43,388 nt of DNA, from NCBI GenBank assembly GCA_036504235.1, contig DASXVN010000002.1:1-43388 (forward strand), read 5' to 3'. Both the position numbers and the translations under genes were made by a program. This stretch comes from Zipacnadum sp036504235. GTDB taxonomy: Bacteria; Armatimonadota; Zipacnadia; Zipacnadales; Zipacnadaceae. Below, piece by piece: positions 8,479-15,633 of the stretch (position 1 is its first letter; the number at the start of each line of letters is the position of its first letter). The notes beneath the pieces were generated by a model. The model searched no databases, had not been told where the DNA came from, and was given only the letters and a program-made list of their open reading frames with translations.

Positions 8479-9459
8479 ATGAGAAAGCTTCTCCTGCTCC
8501 TCGCCAGTCTGGTCCTGATCGCCTCGGCCCTCACCGCGGCCGGGGCGCAGGTGACCGCCTTCAGCTTTGACCGCGACCTCCAGGGCTTCACCAGCCCGGC
8601 GCCCGACCAGATGACGATGGAGACCGCGCATCCGCTAACCGGCGCCGGCTCCCTGCGGCTGACGCTCCCCCAGCAGGTCGCGCAGGTGAGCGCCACCTCC
8701 CCCGCGTTCCTGGTCCAGCCCTGGACGATCTACCGTGTCACCCTGCGCCAGAGCACCGACCGGGGCGCGGAGGTGCGGTTCGCGGTGGAGTTCAACACTC
8801 CCGGCGGCTGGCGGCCCGGCTCCTACTACGTCTTCCCGGACGGCGGCGGCTCGGGCCTGTTCGGCGCCTTCCCTGACAGCACCCAGGCCCGCCTCACCTT
8901 CACCCTCTTGGTTCCCGGCCAGGCTCTGGGTCGTTCCACGCTGCTCGACGACCTCCGCATCGCCCCCGACGTGATGATGGTCAAGGAAGCGGGGCGGAAC
9001 CTCTACTGGGACGGCGGCTTCGAGCAAACTAAGCAGGATATCACCTTCTGGACGCGGGAGCCGAAGACGGTGGCGCTGGCCGCCGCCCGCCCGCACGGGG
9101 GCCGAAGCTACCTGCACGTCGAGTCCGAGCCGACCATCCTGGTCCTGCCCTACGTCCCAGTCCAGCCCGGCCGTCTCTATCGCTTCCGCGCCTGGGTCCG
9201 GGGTCCGGGAACGGTCTCCCTGGGGCTGCACAAGCTAGCCCCGAGCGACTGGGGCGCGATGCGTCTCGACACTGCCCGCCGCGTAGCCTGGGCGGGAGCG
9301 GCAGTGAATGAGTACCGCCTCCAGCCCGACACCTGGCAGCAGCTAGAAATGGAGACCCCCTGCGAGTCCGACCGGATCGTCTGGTTCAACGCCTACCTCT
9401 GGTTCAGCGGCGGCTGGCTGGACCTGGACGACGCGGAGCTGGTCTCGGTAGACAAGTAG
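8479..9459 (+). CDS. Secreted protein with two carbohydrate-binding-like (jelly-roll) modules
   Basis: Predicted secreted protein of 326 residues. A classic signal peptide (about 1-23, ending AAGA) precedes two modules that look like CBM4/9-type beta-sandwiches: about 25-165 (FSFDRDLQGF, then GAGSLRLTLP, then STLLDDLRIAP) and about 170-326 (NLYWDGGFE, then YRFRAWVRGPG, then WLDLDDAELVSV). No catalytic domain is seen, so a sugar-binding accessory role beside the GH42-like protein is inference. The ATG directly follows a hairpin and has no clear ribosome-binding site, so translation may be coupled to the upstream gene. The last seven codons and the stop are repeated about 193 bases downstream in non-coding DNA. 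The module assignment comes from pattern only. Confidence 0.7.
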   Translation: MRKLLLLLASLVLIASALTAAGAQVTAFSFDRDLQGFTSPAPDQMTMETAHPLTGAGSLRLTLPQQVAQVSATSPAFLVQPWTIYRVTLRQSTDRGAEVRFAVEFNTPGGWRPGSYYVFPDGGGSGLFGAFPDSTQARLTFTLLVPGQALGRSTLLDDLRIAPDVMMVKEAGRNLYWDGGFEQTKQDITFWTREPKTVALAAARPHGGRSYLHVESEPTILVLPYVPVQPGRLYRFRAWVRGPGTVSLGLHKLAPSDWGAMRLDTARRVAWAGAAVNEYRLQPDTWQQLEMETPCESDRIVWFNAYLWFSGGWLDLDDAELVSVDK

Positions 9460-9831
9460 CCGGCCCGGCGCTGCCCCAACGGCCCTACCCCCTAACCCCC
9501 TCCCTAAAGGGAGGGGGAATCCCCCCGCTGGCGTCCCGGCCCCTGGCCGTTGCCCCCTCTCCCCAGTCTGCGCGGGCGAGGGGGCCGGGGGGCCTGTCCG
9601 GCAGTAGCTTCAGCGAAGGAGGAGGAGGCGAGCTGGTCTCGGTAGACACGTAGCCGGTGGGTGAGGCAAGCGAACGGCCCTACCCCCTAACCCCCTCCCT
9701 AAAGGGAGGGGGAATCCCCCCGCTGGCGTCCAGGCCCTTGGCCGTTGCCGTTGCCCCCCTCTCCCCAGTCTGCGCGGGAGAGGGGGCCGGGGGGCCTGTC
9801 CGCCGTAGCTTCAGCGAAGGCGGAGGAGGCG
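9437..9831 (+). repeat. Tandem duplication of about 193-200 bp carrying the tail of the preceding gene
   Basis: Copy 1 runs from about 9437 to 9629 and copy 2 from about 9630 to 9831. Each begins GAGCTGGTCTCGGTAGACA. In copy 1 this is the 3' end of the secreted protein gene; in copy 2 it is non-coding. Each copy then has R4 (9477-9532; 9673-9730), an R8 tract, a CTCTCCCC/GGGAGAGG hairpin and R6. Small substitutions separate the copies, for example GACAAGTAG against GACACGTAG. Confidence 0.85.
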
Positions 9832-10105
9832 AAACCGTCGTCCGACCTCCCAGGCTCGTCCGTTCCCCATAACCTGGCGAGCGGGCGTGTGTGGCTCCGC
9901 TCCGCTCCGCCAAACGCGCCCCTACGCGGAAACGGTCTCCCCGCCGTTGCCGTTTTCCACGTTCCACCTGCCACGTTCCGCCTCCCCTCCGACAAAGGCC
10001 CCCCCGCCTCCTCCGGCGAACCTCCTTCCCGGCGCGAACCGGCGGCGGGGCGCGGGTGTCTACACACTGCACGGGACTCGAAATCACTCGGGAGGACTAC
10101 CCACC
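9832..10105. repeat. Gap with half R1 element, no gene
   Basis: A right-half R1 variant lies at about 9870-9932 (GCGAGCGGGCG...CGCCCCTACGCGGAAACGG) and is closely related to 4415-4480. The remaining 170 bases are unremarkable GC-rich DNA that ends in GGGAGGA before the next start. No promoter was recognised. Confidence 0.7.
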
Positions 10106-11317
10106 ATGAGACTAGGTCTGCTGGTAACTGTCACTCTGCTCCTGGCTTTCACTCTGAGCTTGGCGATGGCGGCGCCGCCCCCGAATATGGACTGGCCCGG
10201 CTGGCGCGGTCCGCTGGGCGACGGGATTTCCCCCTTCACCGGGATCAACAAGAACTGGACGGCCACGCCGCCCGCGCTCCTGTGGAAGGTCGCCCTCACC
10301 GATGGCGGCTACGCCGGCCCCTCGGAGGCCGACGGCGTCGTTTTCATCATTGACCACGTCGCCGACCAGGACGTCGTCCGCGCCCTGAACCTCACCGACG
10401 GCTCGGAGGTCTGGCGCTTCGCCTACGCCGACACGGCGCAGGCCGACAACGGTTTCGCGCGCGCCACTCCCCTCGTCGCCGGCGGCAAGGTCTACACCCA
10501 GAGCCGCCTGGGCAAGCTCAACTGCCTCGATGAGAAGACCGGCGCGCTGGTCTGGTCGCGCGATATCAAGGCGGAGTTCAGCGGCAAGCAGCCCCAGTGG
10601 GCCTACAGCGCCTCCCCGCTGCTGGACGAGAAGCAGCTCGTCGTCGTCCCCGGCGGCGCCACTTCGATTGTCGCCCTCAACCCGGACACCGGCGCCACCC
10701 TCTGGCAGGGAGGCGCGGACGATCAAGCCGGCTACACCCAGCCCGTGGTCGCCACGATCCTCGGCGTCAAGCAGTACGTCTGCTTCACCGGGACCATGCT
10801 GCAGGGCGTAGCGGCCGACACCGGCAAGCTCCTGTGGAGCTACCCCTGGAAGACCAGCTACAACGTCAACTCGGCCACCCCGCTGGTCAGCGCGAACCAG
10901 ATCTTCATCACCAGTGGCTACGGTCACGGCTGCGCGATGCTCGAGATCACGGCCGCCGGCCCGCAGCTCAAGTGGGAGAACAAGGAGATCCTGGGCAAGT
11001 TCAACGCCCCGATCTCCTACCAGGGCTATATCTTCGGCGGCGGCGACGGCTTCTTCGCCTGCCTGAACCCGGCCACCGGCGCCCCCCTCTGGAAGCGGGG
11101 CGGCGTGGAGCAAGTCAGTGTCGTCGGCCTAGACGGCGTTCTGCTGATCCTCAACGGCGGCAGCGGCGTAATGACCATGATGACGGCCTCCGCCGAGCAG
11201 GAGATTCTGGGCGAGTTCACCCCCCTGGGCGGCCAGTCCTGGACCCCGCCGATCATCGCGCAGGGCAAGCTGATTGTCCGCAACAAAACGGCCCTGGCTT
11301 GCTATGATCTGAAGTAA
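10106..11317 (+). CDS. Secreted PQQ-type beta-propeller repeat protein
   Basis: Predicted secreted or periplasmic protein of 403 residues. Signal peptide (about 1-22, cleavage near AMA) is followed by WPGWRGPLGDGIS, the usual opening of outer-membrane or periplasmic PQQ-like propeller proteins. Repeated blades of the form G..L..W are visible: DGSEVWRF, KTGALVWSR, DTGATLWQG, DTGKLLWSY and ATGAPLWKR. Relatives include BamB-like and WD40-like propellers; most bind no cofactor, and no quinoprotein active-site signature is evident. Function is therefore probably scaffold or binding. The ATG at 10106 has GGAGG 10 bases upstream and starts the signal peptide. It follows two other genes for secreted proteins on the same strand but is separated by a 646-base repeat region, so it may be transcribed on its own. 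Confidence 0.85.
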   Translation: MRLGLLVTVTLLLAFTLSLAMAAPPPNMDWPGWRGPLGDGISPFTGINKNWTATPPALLWKVALTDGGYAGPSEADGVVFIIDHVADQDVVRALNLTDGSEVWRFAYADTAQADNGFARATPLVAGGKVYTQSRLGKLNCLDEKTGALVWSRDIKAEFSGKQPQWAYSASPLLDEKQLVVVPGGATSIVALNPDTGATLWQGGADDQAGYTQPVVATILGVKQYVCFTGTMLQGVAADTGKLLWSYPWKTSYNVNSATPLVSANQIFITSGYGHGCAMLEITAAGPQLKWENKEILGKFNAPISYQGYIFGGGDGFFACLNPATGAPLWKRGGVEQVSVVGLDGVLLILNGGSGVMTMMTASAEQEILGEFTPLGGQSWTPPIIAQGKLIVRNKTALACYDLK

Positions 11318-11607
11318 GGCGGGGGGGAACGGCCTGTGCGGCAGCCGGGCCTCACCCCCCGGCCCCCTCTCCTGGCAGGAGAGGGGGGGAAAGGCAGAGG
11401 CAACGACCGCACGTCTCCCCTATCTCTCTCCCGCGCTAGCGGGGGAGAGTGGCGCCGCGCGTTAGCGCGGTGACGAGAGGGGGAGGCCGTTGGCGCGGAC
11501 GGCGCGGACCCCTCTCCTGCGGGCGCTCGTCCGCGAGCGCCACGGAGAGGGGCCGGGGGGTGAGGCCCGGCTGCCGCTAACATCACTCAAGGGAGAGACT
11601 CAAACCA
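11318..11607. repeat. Gap with R3 copies in both orientations and a GCTAGC hairpin
   Basis: It contains a reverse R3 (11346-11388); a CTCTCCCGCGCTAGCGGGGGAGAG hairpin next to CGCCGCGCG/CGCGCGG-type sequence (about 11421-11480); and a forward R3 with the inserted GCGGGCGCTCG/CGAGCGCC arm (about 11507-11575). The GCTAGC block recurs almost base for base in the opposite orientation at 21125-21190. Confidence 0.8.
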
Positions 11608-12690
11608 ATGGACAAGCTGCGGGTCGGAATCATCGGGATGGGCGCTTTTGGCGCGGGGGAGGCCGAGATCGTTCGGCAGATGCCCAACGCCGAATTCGTG
11701 GCGGGCGTGCGCCGCACGCCGGAGGCGGCCGCGGCGCTGCAGGAGCGCTTCGGCGTGCCCATCTACCGCGACTGGCTGGAGATGCTGGATAATCACGAGT
11801 TCGACCTGGTCGCCATCGCCGCCACCAACGAGACTCACCGCTACATGACCGAGGAGCTGATCCGCCGCGGCATCGCCGTCCACTGCCAAAAGCCCATGGG
11901 CATCACCCTCGAGGACGCCCAGGTCATGCGCGACGCCTCCGTGAACAGCGGCGTCTTCCTGCAGATCGGCTTCGAGTGCCGCTACTCGCTGCTCTACTCC
12001 CGCGTCAAGGAAATGATCGACGCCGGCGAGTTGGGCGACGTGGTCCAGATCTACTTCAACTACAGCCCCGGCGCCTGGACCCTGGAGCACGCGGCCTGGA
12101 AGGTCAAGGCCTCCTCGGGCGGCCTGTTCGCCAACAAGCTCAACCACTACGTGGACATCCTGCGCTGGCTGATTGGCAAGCCTCTGGTCAGCGTCTCCTG
12201 CACCTGCGCGCCCAAGGTCATCCCCTACTACGAGTTCACGGACAACGCCTTCTCGACGTACAACTTCGAGGGCGGGGCGATCGCCCACATCCTCTTCAAT
12301 CAGACCAGCACCGGCCTCCCCTATGAGGGCGGCGAGTTCGACTGCTACCGCGCCGGGCACCGCCTGGAGTACACGGTGGTGGGCACCAAGGGTTCGGCCT
12401 TCGTGGACATCTGGCACAGCAATATCCGCGTGGTCCACAACTATGTGGGCGAGAAGTACTACCCCCGCGTGGCTCGCTACGAGGACTACGCCGACCTGCC
12501 CACCTGGAAGCTCTATCACAACGTGAACGATGAGACCCAGGACATCGTCAACCGCGTCCAGCAGGGCCGCCCGGAGTCCATCACGCCGGAGGACGCCTAC
12601 CAGTCCACCCTGGCCTGCCTGGCGGCGGACCTCTCGATGGAGCGGCAGGGCCTCCCGATCACCCTGCCGGAGGTCGAGGCGCTGGGGTAG
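11608..12690 (+). CDS. Gfo/Idh/MocA family oxidoreductase
   Basis: Predicted cytoplasmic NAD(P)-dependent sugar or polyol oxidoreductase of 360 residues, the normal family length. The N-terminal Rossmann fold has VGIIGMGAFG (6-15), and the family's EKP motif appears as CQKPMG (93-98) with the conserved Lys95. The C-terminal alpha/beta domain has GFECRYS (about 116-122), GELGDVVQ and LNHYVDILRWL, whose His and Asp match the usual catalytic positions. The E-to-Q change in the EKP motif is tolerated in this family. The ATG is preceded by AAGGGAGAG about 10 bases upstream. The neighbours (secreted glycosidase-like and propeller proteins) suggest metabolism of the liberated sugar; the actual substrate is unknown. 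Confidence 0.9.
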   Translation: MDKLRVGIIGMGAFGAGEAEIVRQMPNAEFVAGVRRTPEAAAALQERFGVPIYRDWLEMLDNHEFDLVAIAATNETHRYMTEELIRRGIAVHCQKPMGITLEDAQVMRDASVNSGVFLQIGFECRYSLLYSRVKEMIDAGELGDVVQIYFNYSPGAWTLEHAAWKVKASSGGLFANKLNHYVDILRWLIGKPLVSVSCTCAPKVIPYYEFTDNAFSTYNFEGGAIAHILFNQTSTGLPYEGGEFDCYRAGHRLEYTVVGTKGSAFVDIWHSNIRVVHNYVGEKYYPRVARYEDYADLPTWKLYHNVNDETQDIVNRVQQGRPESITPEDAYQSTLACLAADLSMERQGLPITLPEVEALG

Positions 12691-12848
12691 GGCGGAAGGT
12701 TAGCCGTTTGTAGGGCGGGGGCTCGTACTCCGCCGGCGGGTAGTGAACGGCACACCGGCGAGACGCCGGTGCCACCGACGGAAAGGCCAACGGCCGGCGG
12801 GGGGCGTAGCCCCCGCCCTACAGTAGGGGAGACGGCCCCTCCAGCACC
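12691..12848. repeat. Nested R2-R7-R2 palindrome
   Basis: Left arm 12710-12738 (GTAGGGCGGGGGCT...) and right arm 12790-12820 (...CCCCGCCCTAC) are opposed R2 copies. Between them is an R7 hairpin (12750-12773). The whole element spans about 111 bases just upstream of rtcB. Confidence 0.8.
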
Positions 12849-14309
12849 ATGCAAACCTACACCGGCCCCCTCGAGAAACTGGACGACTACCGCTGGCGCC
12901 TCCCCCGCGACGCGGCTGGCGGCATGTGCGCGGAAGGGTTGGTCTATGCCGATGACGAGCTGATGGCCGGCATCCGGGCGGACAATGCGCTGGCCCAGGT
13001 GGCTAACGTCGCCTGCCTCCCCGGCCTGGTCGGGCCCTCGATGGCCATGCCCGACGCGCATTACGGCTACGGTTTCCCCATCGGCGGGGTGGCGGCTTTC
13101 GACGGGGAGCGCGGCATCATCTCCCCCGGCGGCGTCGGGTACGATATCAACTGCGGCGTCCGCCTGCTCCGCTCCGACCTGACCGAGGCCGACCTGGGGC
13201 CGCACCTGGAGCGGCTCCTCACCCGCCTGTTCTCCTCCGTCCCCAGCGGCGTCGGTTCCGACAAGACTGCGCCCAAACTCACCCTCGCCGAGCTGGAGAA
13301 GGTGCTGGTGCAGGGCTCCGCCTGGATGCGCCAGCAGGGCCTCGCCACCGACGACGACCTGGACTGCACCGAGGAGCGCGGCACCCTGGCCGGGGCGGAC
13401 CCCAGCACGCTGAGCGACCGCGCCCGGCAGCGCGCGCTCCCGCAGCTCATCTCGCTGGGCAGCGGCAACCACTTCCTCGAGGTCCAGGCGGTGGACGCCA
13501 TCTACGACCCGGTCGCGGCGGCGGCGATGGGCCTGCACGAGCCCGGCCAGATCACGGTGATGATCCACTGCGGTTCCCGCGGCTTTGGCCACCAGGTCTG
13601 CGAGGACGCCCTCGACGTGATGTTAGCCGCCGCCCGCCGCTACGAGATCACCCTCCCCGATCGCCAGTTGGCCTGCGCCCCGGTGGACTCGCCGGAGGGC
13701 CGCACCTACTACGCCCAGATGGCCTGCGCGGCCAACTACGCCTGGGCCAACCGCCAGGGTATCATGCACCGCGTGCGCCTGGTCTTCGAGGAAGTGCTGG
13801 GCCAATCCTGGGGACGTCTGGGGCTGCGGCTGGTGTACGATGTGGCCCACAACATCGCCAAGTTCGAGACGCACGAAGTCGGGGGGCAGGCGCGGAAACT
13901 CTGCGTCCACCGCAAGGGGGCCACGCGAGCCTTCGGCCCCGGCCATGCGGACGTGCCCGCGCGTTACCGGGCGGTCGGCCAGCCGGTGATCGTCCCCGGC
14001 GACATGGGCACCGGCTCGTACCTGCTGGTCGGCACGGAGACCGCGGAGCGCGAGACCTGGGGTTCCACCTGCCACGGCGCGGGCCGCCGGATGTCGCGCC
14101 ACGCGGCGGTCCGGGCCCAGACCGGCGCGCAAGTCTTCGCGGAGATGGCGGCCCGCGGCATCCTCCTGCGCGCCTCCGACAAGCGCACGGTCGCCGAGGA
14201 AAGGCCGGGCGCCTACAAGGACGTGGACCGGGTGGTAGCGGTCTGCCACGGCGCGGGGATTTCCCGGAAGGTAGCCCGGCTGCGCCCGCTGGCGGTGATG
14301 AAGGGCTAG
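12849..14309 (+). CDS. rtcB: RNA-splicing ligase RtcB
   Basis: Cytoplasmic Mn2+/GTP-dependent RNA ligase of 486 residues that joins 2',3'-cyclic phosphate or 3'-phosphate ends to 5'-OH ends. The length matches the long RtcB form. Visible landmarks: MPDAHYGYGFPIGGVAA; GGVGYDINCGVR with metal ligand Cys102; LGSGNHFLE (His208); MIHCGSRGFGHQ (His240); HRKGATRAFGPG; and STCHGAGRRMSR with His409, the residue that carries GMP in this family. All key residues are present, so it should be active. No archease or RtcA gene is in the window. The start has only a distant GGGGAGA (about 15 bases upstream), but MQTYTGPLEKLDDYRW is a natural N-terminus. It sits between two repeat gaps and is probably monocistronic. 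Confidence 0.95.
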   Translation: MQTYTGPLEKLDDYRWRLPRDAAGGMCAEGLVYADDELMAGIRADNALAQVANVACLPGLVGPSMAMPDAHYGYGFPIGGVAAFDGERGIISPGGVGYDINCGVRLLRSDLTEADLGPHLERLLTRLFSSVPSGVGSDKTAPKLTLAELEKVLVQGSAWMRQQGLATDDDLDCTEERGTLAGADPSTLSDRARQRALPQLISLGSGNHFLEVQAVDAIYDPVAAAAMGLHEPGQITVMIHCGSRGFGHQVCEDALDVMLAAARRYEITLPDRQLACAPVDSPEGRTYYAQMACAANYAWANRQGIMHRVRLVFEEVLGQSWGRLGLRLVYDVAHNIAKFETHEVGGQARKLCVHRKGATRAFGPGHADVPARYRAVGQPVIVPGDMGTGSYLLVGTETAERETWGSTCHGAGRRMSRHAAVRAQTGAQVFAEMAARGILLRASDKRTVAEERPGAYKDVDRVVAVCHGAGISRKVARLRPLAVMKG

Positions 14310-14371
14310 GGCCGTTGCCGTACTGTGGGGCGGGGGGTGAGGCCGGCCTCCGCTTCCTTCCCTCAACTTTC
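14310..14371. other. Short gap downstream of rtcB
   Basis: GC-rich gap with a partial R3 tail (GGGGGGTGAGGCCGGCC, about 14332-14348) and no hairpin terminator. It is followed by the promoter-like patch of the next gene. Confidence 0.6.
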
Positions 14372-14401
14372 TTGTGTAACCGCCCCCCCATCGGGTACAC
14401 T
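14372..14401 (+). promoter_or_regulatory. Probable promoter of the conserved secreted protein gene
   Basis: TTGTGT at 14372-14377 and TACACT at 14396-14401 are 18 bases apart, the same spacing as at 3585 and 43038. It lies 46 bases upstream of the chosen GTG start. Confidence 0.5.
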
Positions 14402-14447
14402 ACGTTTGCTCTTCCCCCCAGGCGCGCCGAGAGGGTGGATTGTCACT

Positions 14448-15458
14448 GTGGTTTGGGGTCGAAGTTGGCGCTATCTTCTGCTGGTGGTGGTCCCGGGGCT
14501 GCTACTCGTGCTCGCGAGCGCTTGCGGCGCGGGCGATGAAGCCCTGCTCAGTTCCGACGCCGTGCTGGGCGCGGAGGACGTGGCTCCCAAGGCCCTCGCG
14601 ACCCGGCCCACGCTCTGCGGCGTGCCGCTCTTCCCGGCCACCAACCCCTGGAACACCGACATCTCCGCCTATCCCGTGCACCCCAATTCTGCGGCGTATA
14701 TCGCCTCCATCGGCCTTACCGGCCACCTGCATCCCGATTTCGGCACCGTCTGGAACGGCGCCCCGATCGGCTTCCCCTACGTCGTGGTGCAGGGGACTCA
14801 GCCGCTGGTCCGGGTGACTTTCGACTACGCCGACCAGAGCGATCCGGGCCCCTACCCGATTCCGCCGCGGGTGCCCATTGAGGGCGGGGCCGCCTCCACC
14901 GGCGACCGGCACGTGCTGGTGCTGGACCGCGGGCACAAGGTCCTCTACGAGATGTGGGACTCGCACCGGCTGGCCGACGGCAGTTGGCAGGCCGGCTCCG
15001 GCGCGAAGTTCGACCTGACCAGCAACGCCCTGCGCCCGGAGGGCTGGACCTCCGCCGACGCTGCGGGGCTGCCGATTCTGCCCGGTCTGGTGCGCTATGA
15101 CGAGGTCGCCGCGGGCGCGATCCGCCACGCGCTGCGCTTCACCGTCCAGCGCACCCAGCGCGCCTATATCCACCCGGCCACGCACTGGGCCAGCAGCCTG
15201 ACCGACCCCAGCCTGCCGCCGATGGGCTTGCGCGTGCGGCTGAAGTCCAGCTACAATATCTCCGGTTTCTCCGCGCACAACCAGGTGATTCTGCTCGCCC
15301 TGCAGAAGTACGGAATGATCGTGGCCGACAACGGCAGCAACTGGTTTCTGAGCGGTACCCACGACGACCGCTGGAGCGATGACGAGCTCAACGCTCTCAA
15401 GACCGTACCCGGCAGCGCTTTCGAGGTCGTGAACACCGGCCCGTTGGTCCGGCCGTAG
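14448..15458 (+). CDS. Conserved secreted protein of unknown function, likely lipoprotein
   Basis: Predicted exported protein of 336 residues. The hydrophobic stretch after WGRSWRY leads into LASAC (Cys26), an acceptable lipobox, so it is probably a lipoprotein. The rest is one domain that I recognise only as a widespread uncharacterised family, marked by NPWNTDIS, VRVTFDYADQSDPGPYP, GDRHVLVLDR, NALRPEGWTSADAAGLP, PGLVRYDEVAAGAI, AYIHPATH and KYGMIVADNGSNW. The conserved Asp and His residues hint at a hydrolase, but that is conjecture. The GTG start at 14448 is chosen because GAGGGTGG lies 9 bases upstream and the signal sequence starts there; the upstream in-frame ATG at 14325 would place 41 extra residues, partly from repeat DNA, ahead of it. 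A rho-independent terminator follows. Confidence 0.75.
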   Translation: MVWGRSWRYLLLVVVPGLLLVLASACGAGDEALLSSDAVLGAEDVAPKALATRPTLCGVPLFPATNPWNTDISAYPVHPNSAAYIASIGLTGHLHPDFGTVWNGAPIGFPYVVVQGTQPLVRVTFDYADQSDPGPYPIPPRVPIEGGAASTGDRHVLVLDRGHKVLYEMWDSHRLADGSWQAGSGAKFDLTSNALRPEGWTSADAAGLPILPGLVRYDEVAAGAIRHALRFTVQRTQRAYIHPATHWASSLTDPSLPPMGLRVRLKSSYNISGFSAHNQVILLALQKYGMIVADNGSNWFLSGTHDDRWSDDELNALKTVPGSAFEVVNTGPLVRP

Positions 15459-15484
15459 CTTTTCTCCCCCCCACCCTCCGAGGT

Positions 15485-15523
15485 GGCGGCGCGTACCTCC
15501 CCAGTGCGCGCCGCCGTTCTTTT
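15485..15523 (+). terminator. Rho-independent terminator
   Basis: A 12-bp stem (GGCGGCGCGTAC at 15485-15496 with GTGCGCGCCGCC at 15504-15515, one G-T pair) and a 7-base loop are followed by GTTCTTTT. It lies 26 bases after the stop of the conserved secreted protein gene and is the only textbook terminator seen in the window. Confidence 0.85.
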
Positions 15524-15633
15524 GCGCCGGGGCCGGCCGCCACGTTCCCCCCTCCCCTCTTGCGCTCCGCTTTCCCTTGCGCTACCCTGCTACTTGCACT
15601 TGTTATCTTGGTAGCTGCTATTAGGAGGTCCCG

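Noticed and set aside
2989..9831. CRISPR array made of the repeated hairpins
   Set aside because: Repeats are of mixed types and irregular spacing, spacers are themselves repeats, and no cas gene is present.
15594..15623. Promoter TTGCAC / CTATTA upstream of the pectate-lyase-fold gene
   Set aside because: The -10 candidate touches the ribosome-binding site AGGAGG, leaving no room for a normal leader, and other spacings are too long.
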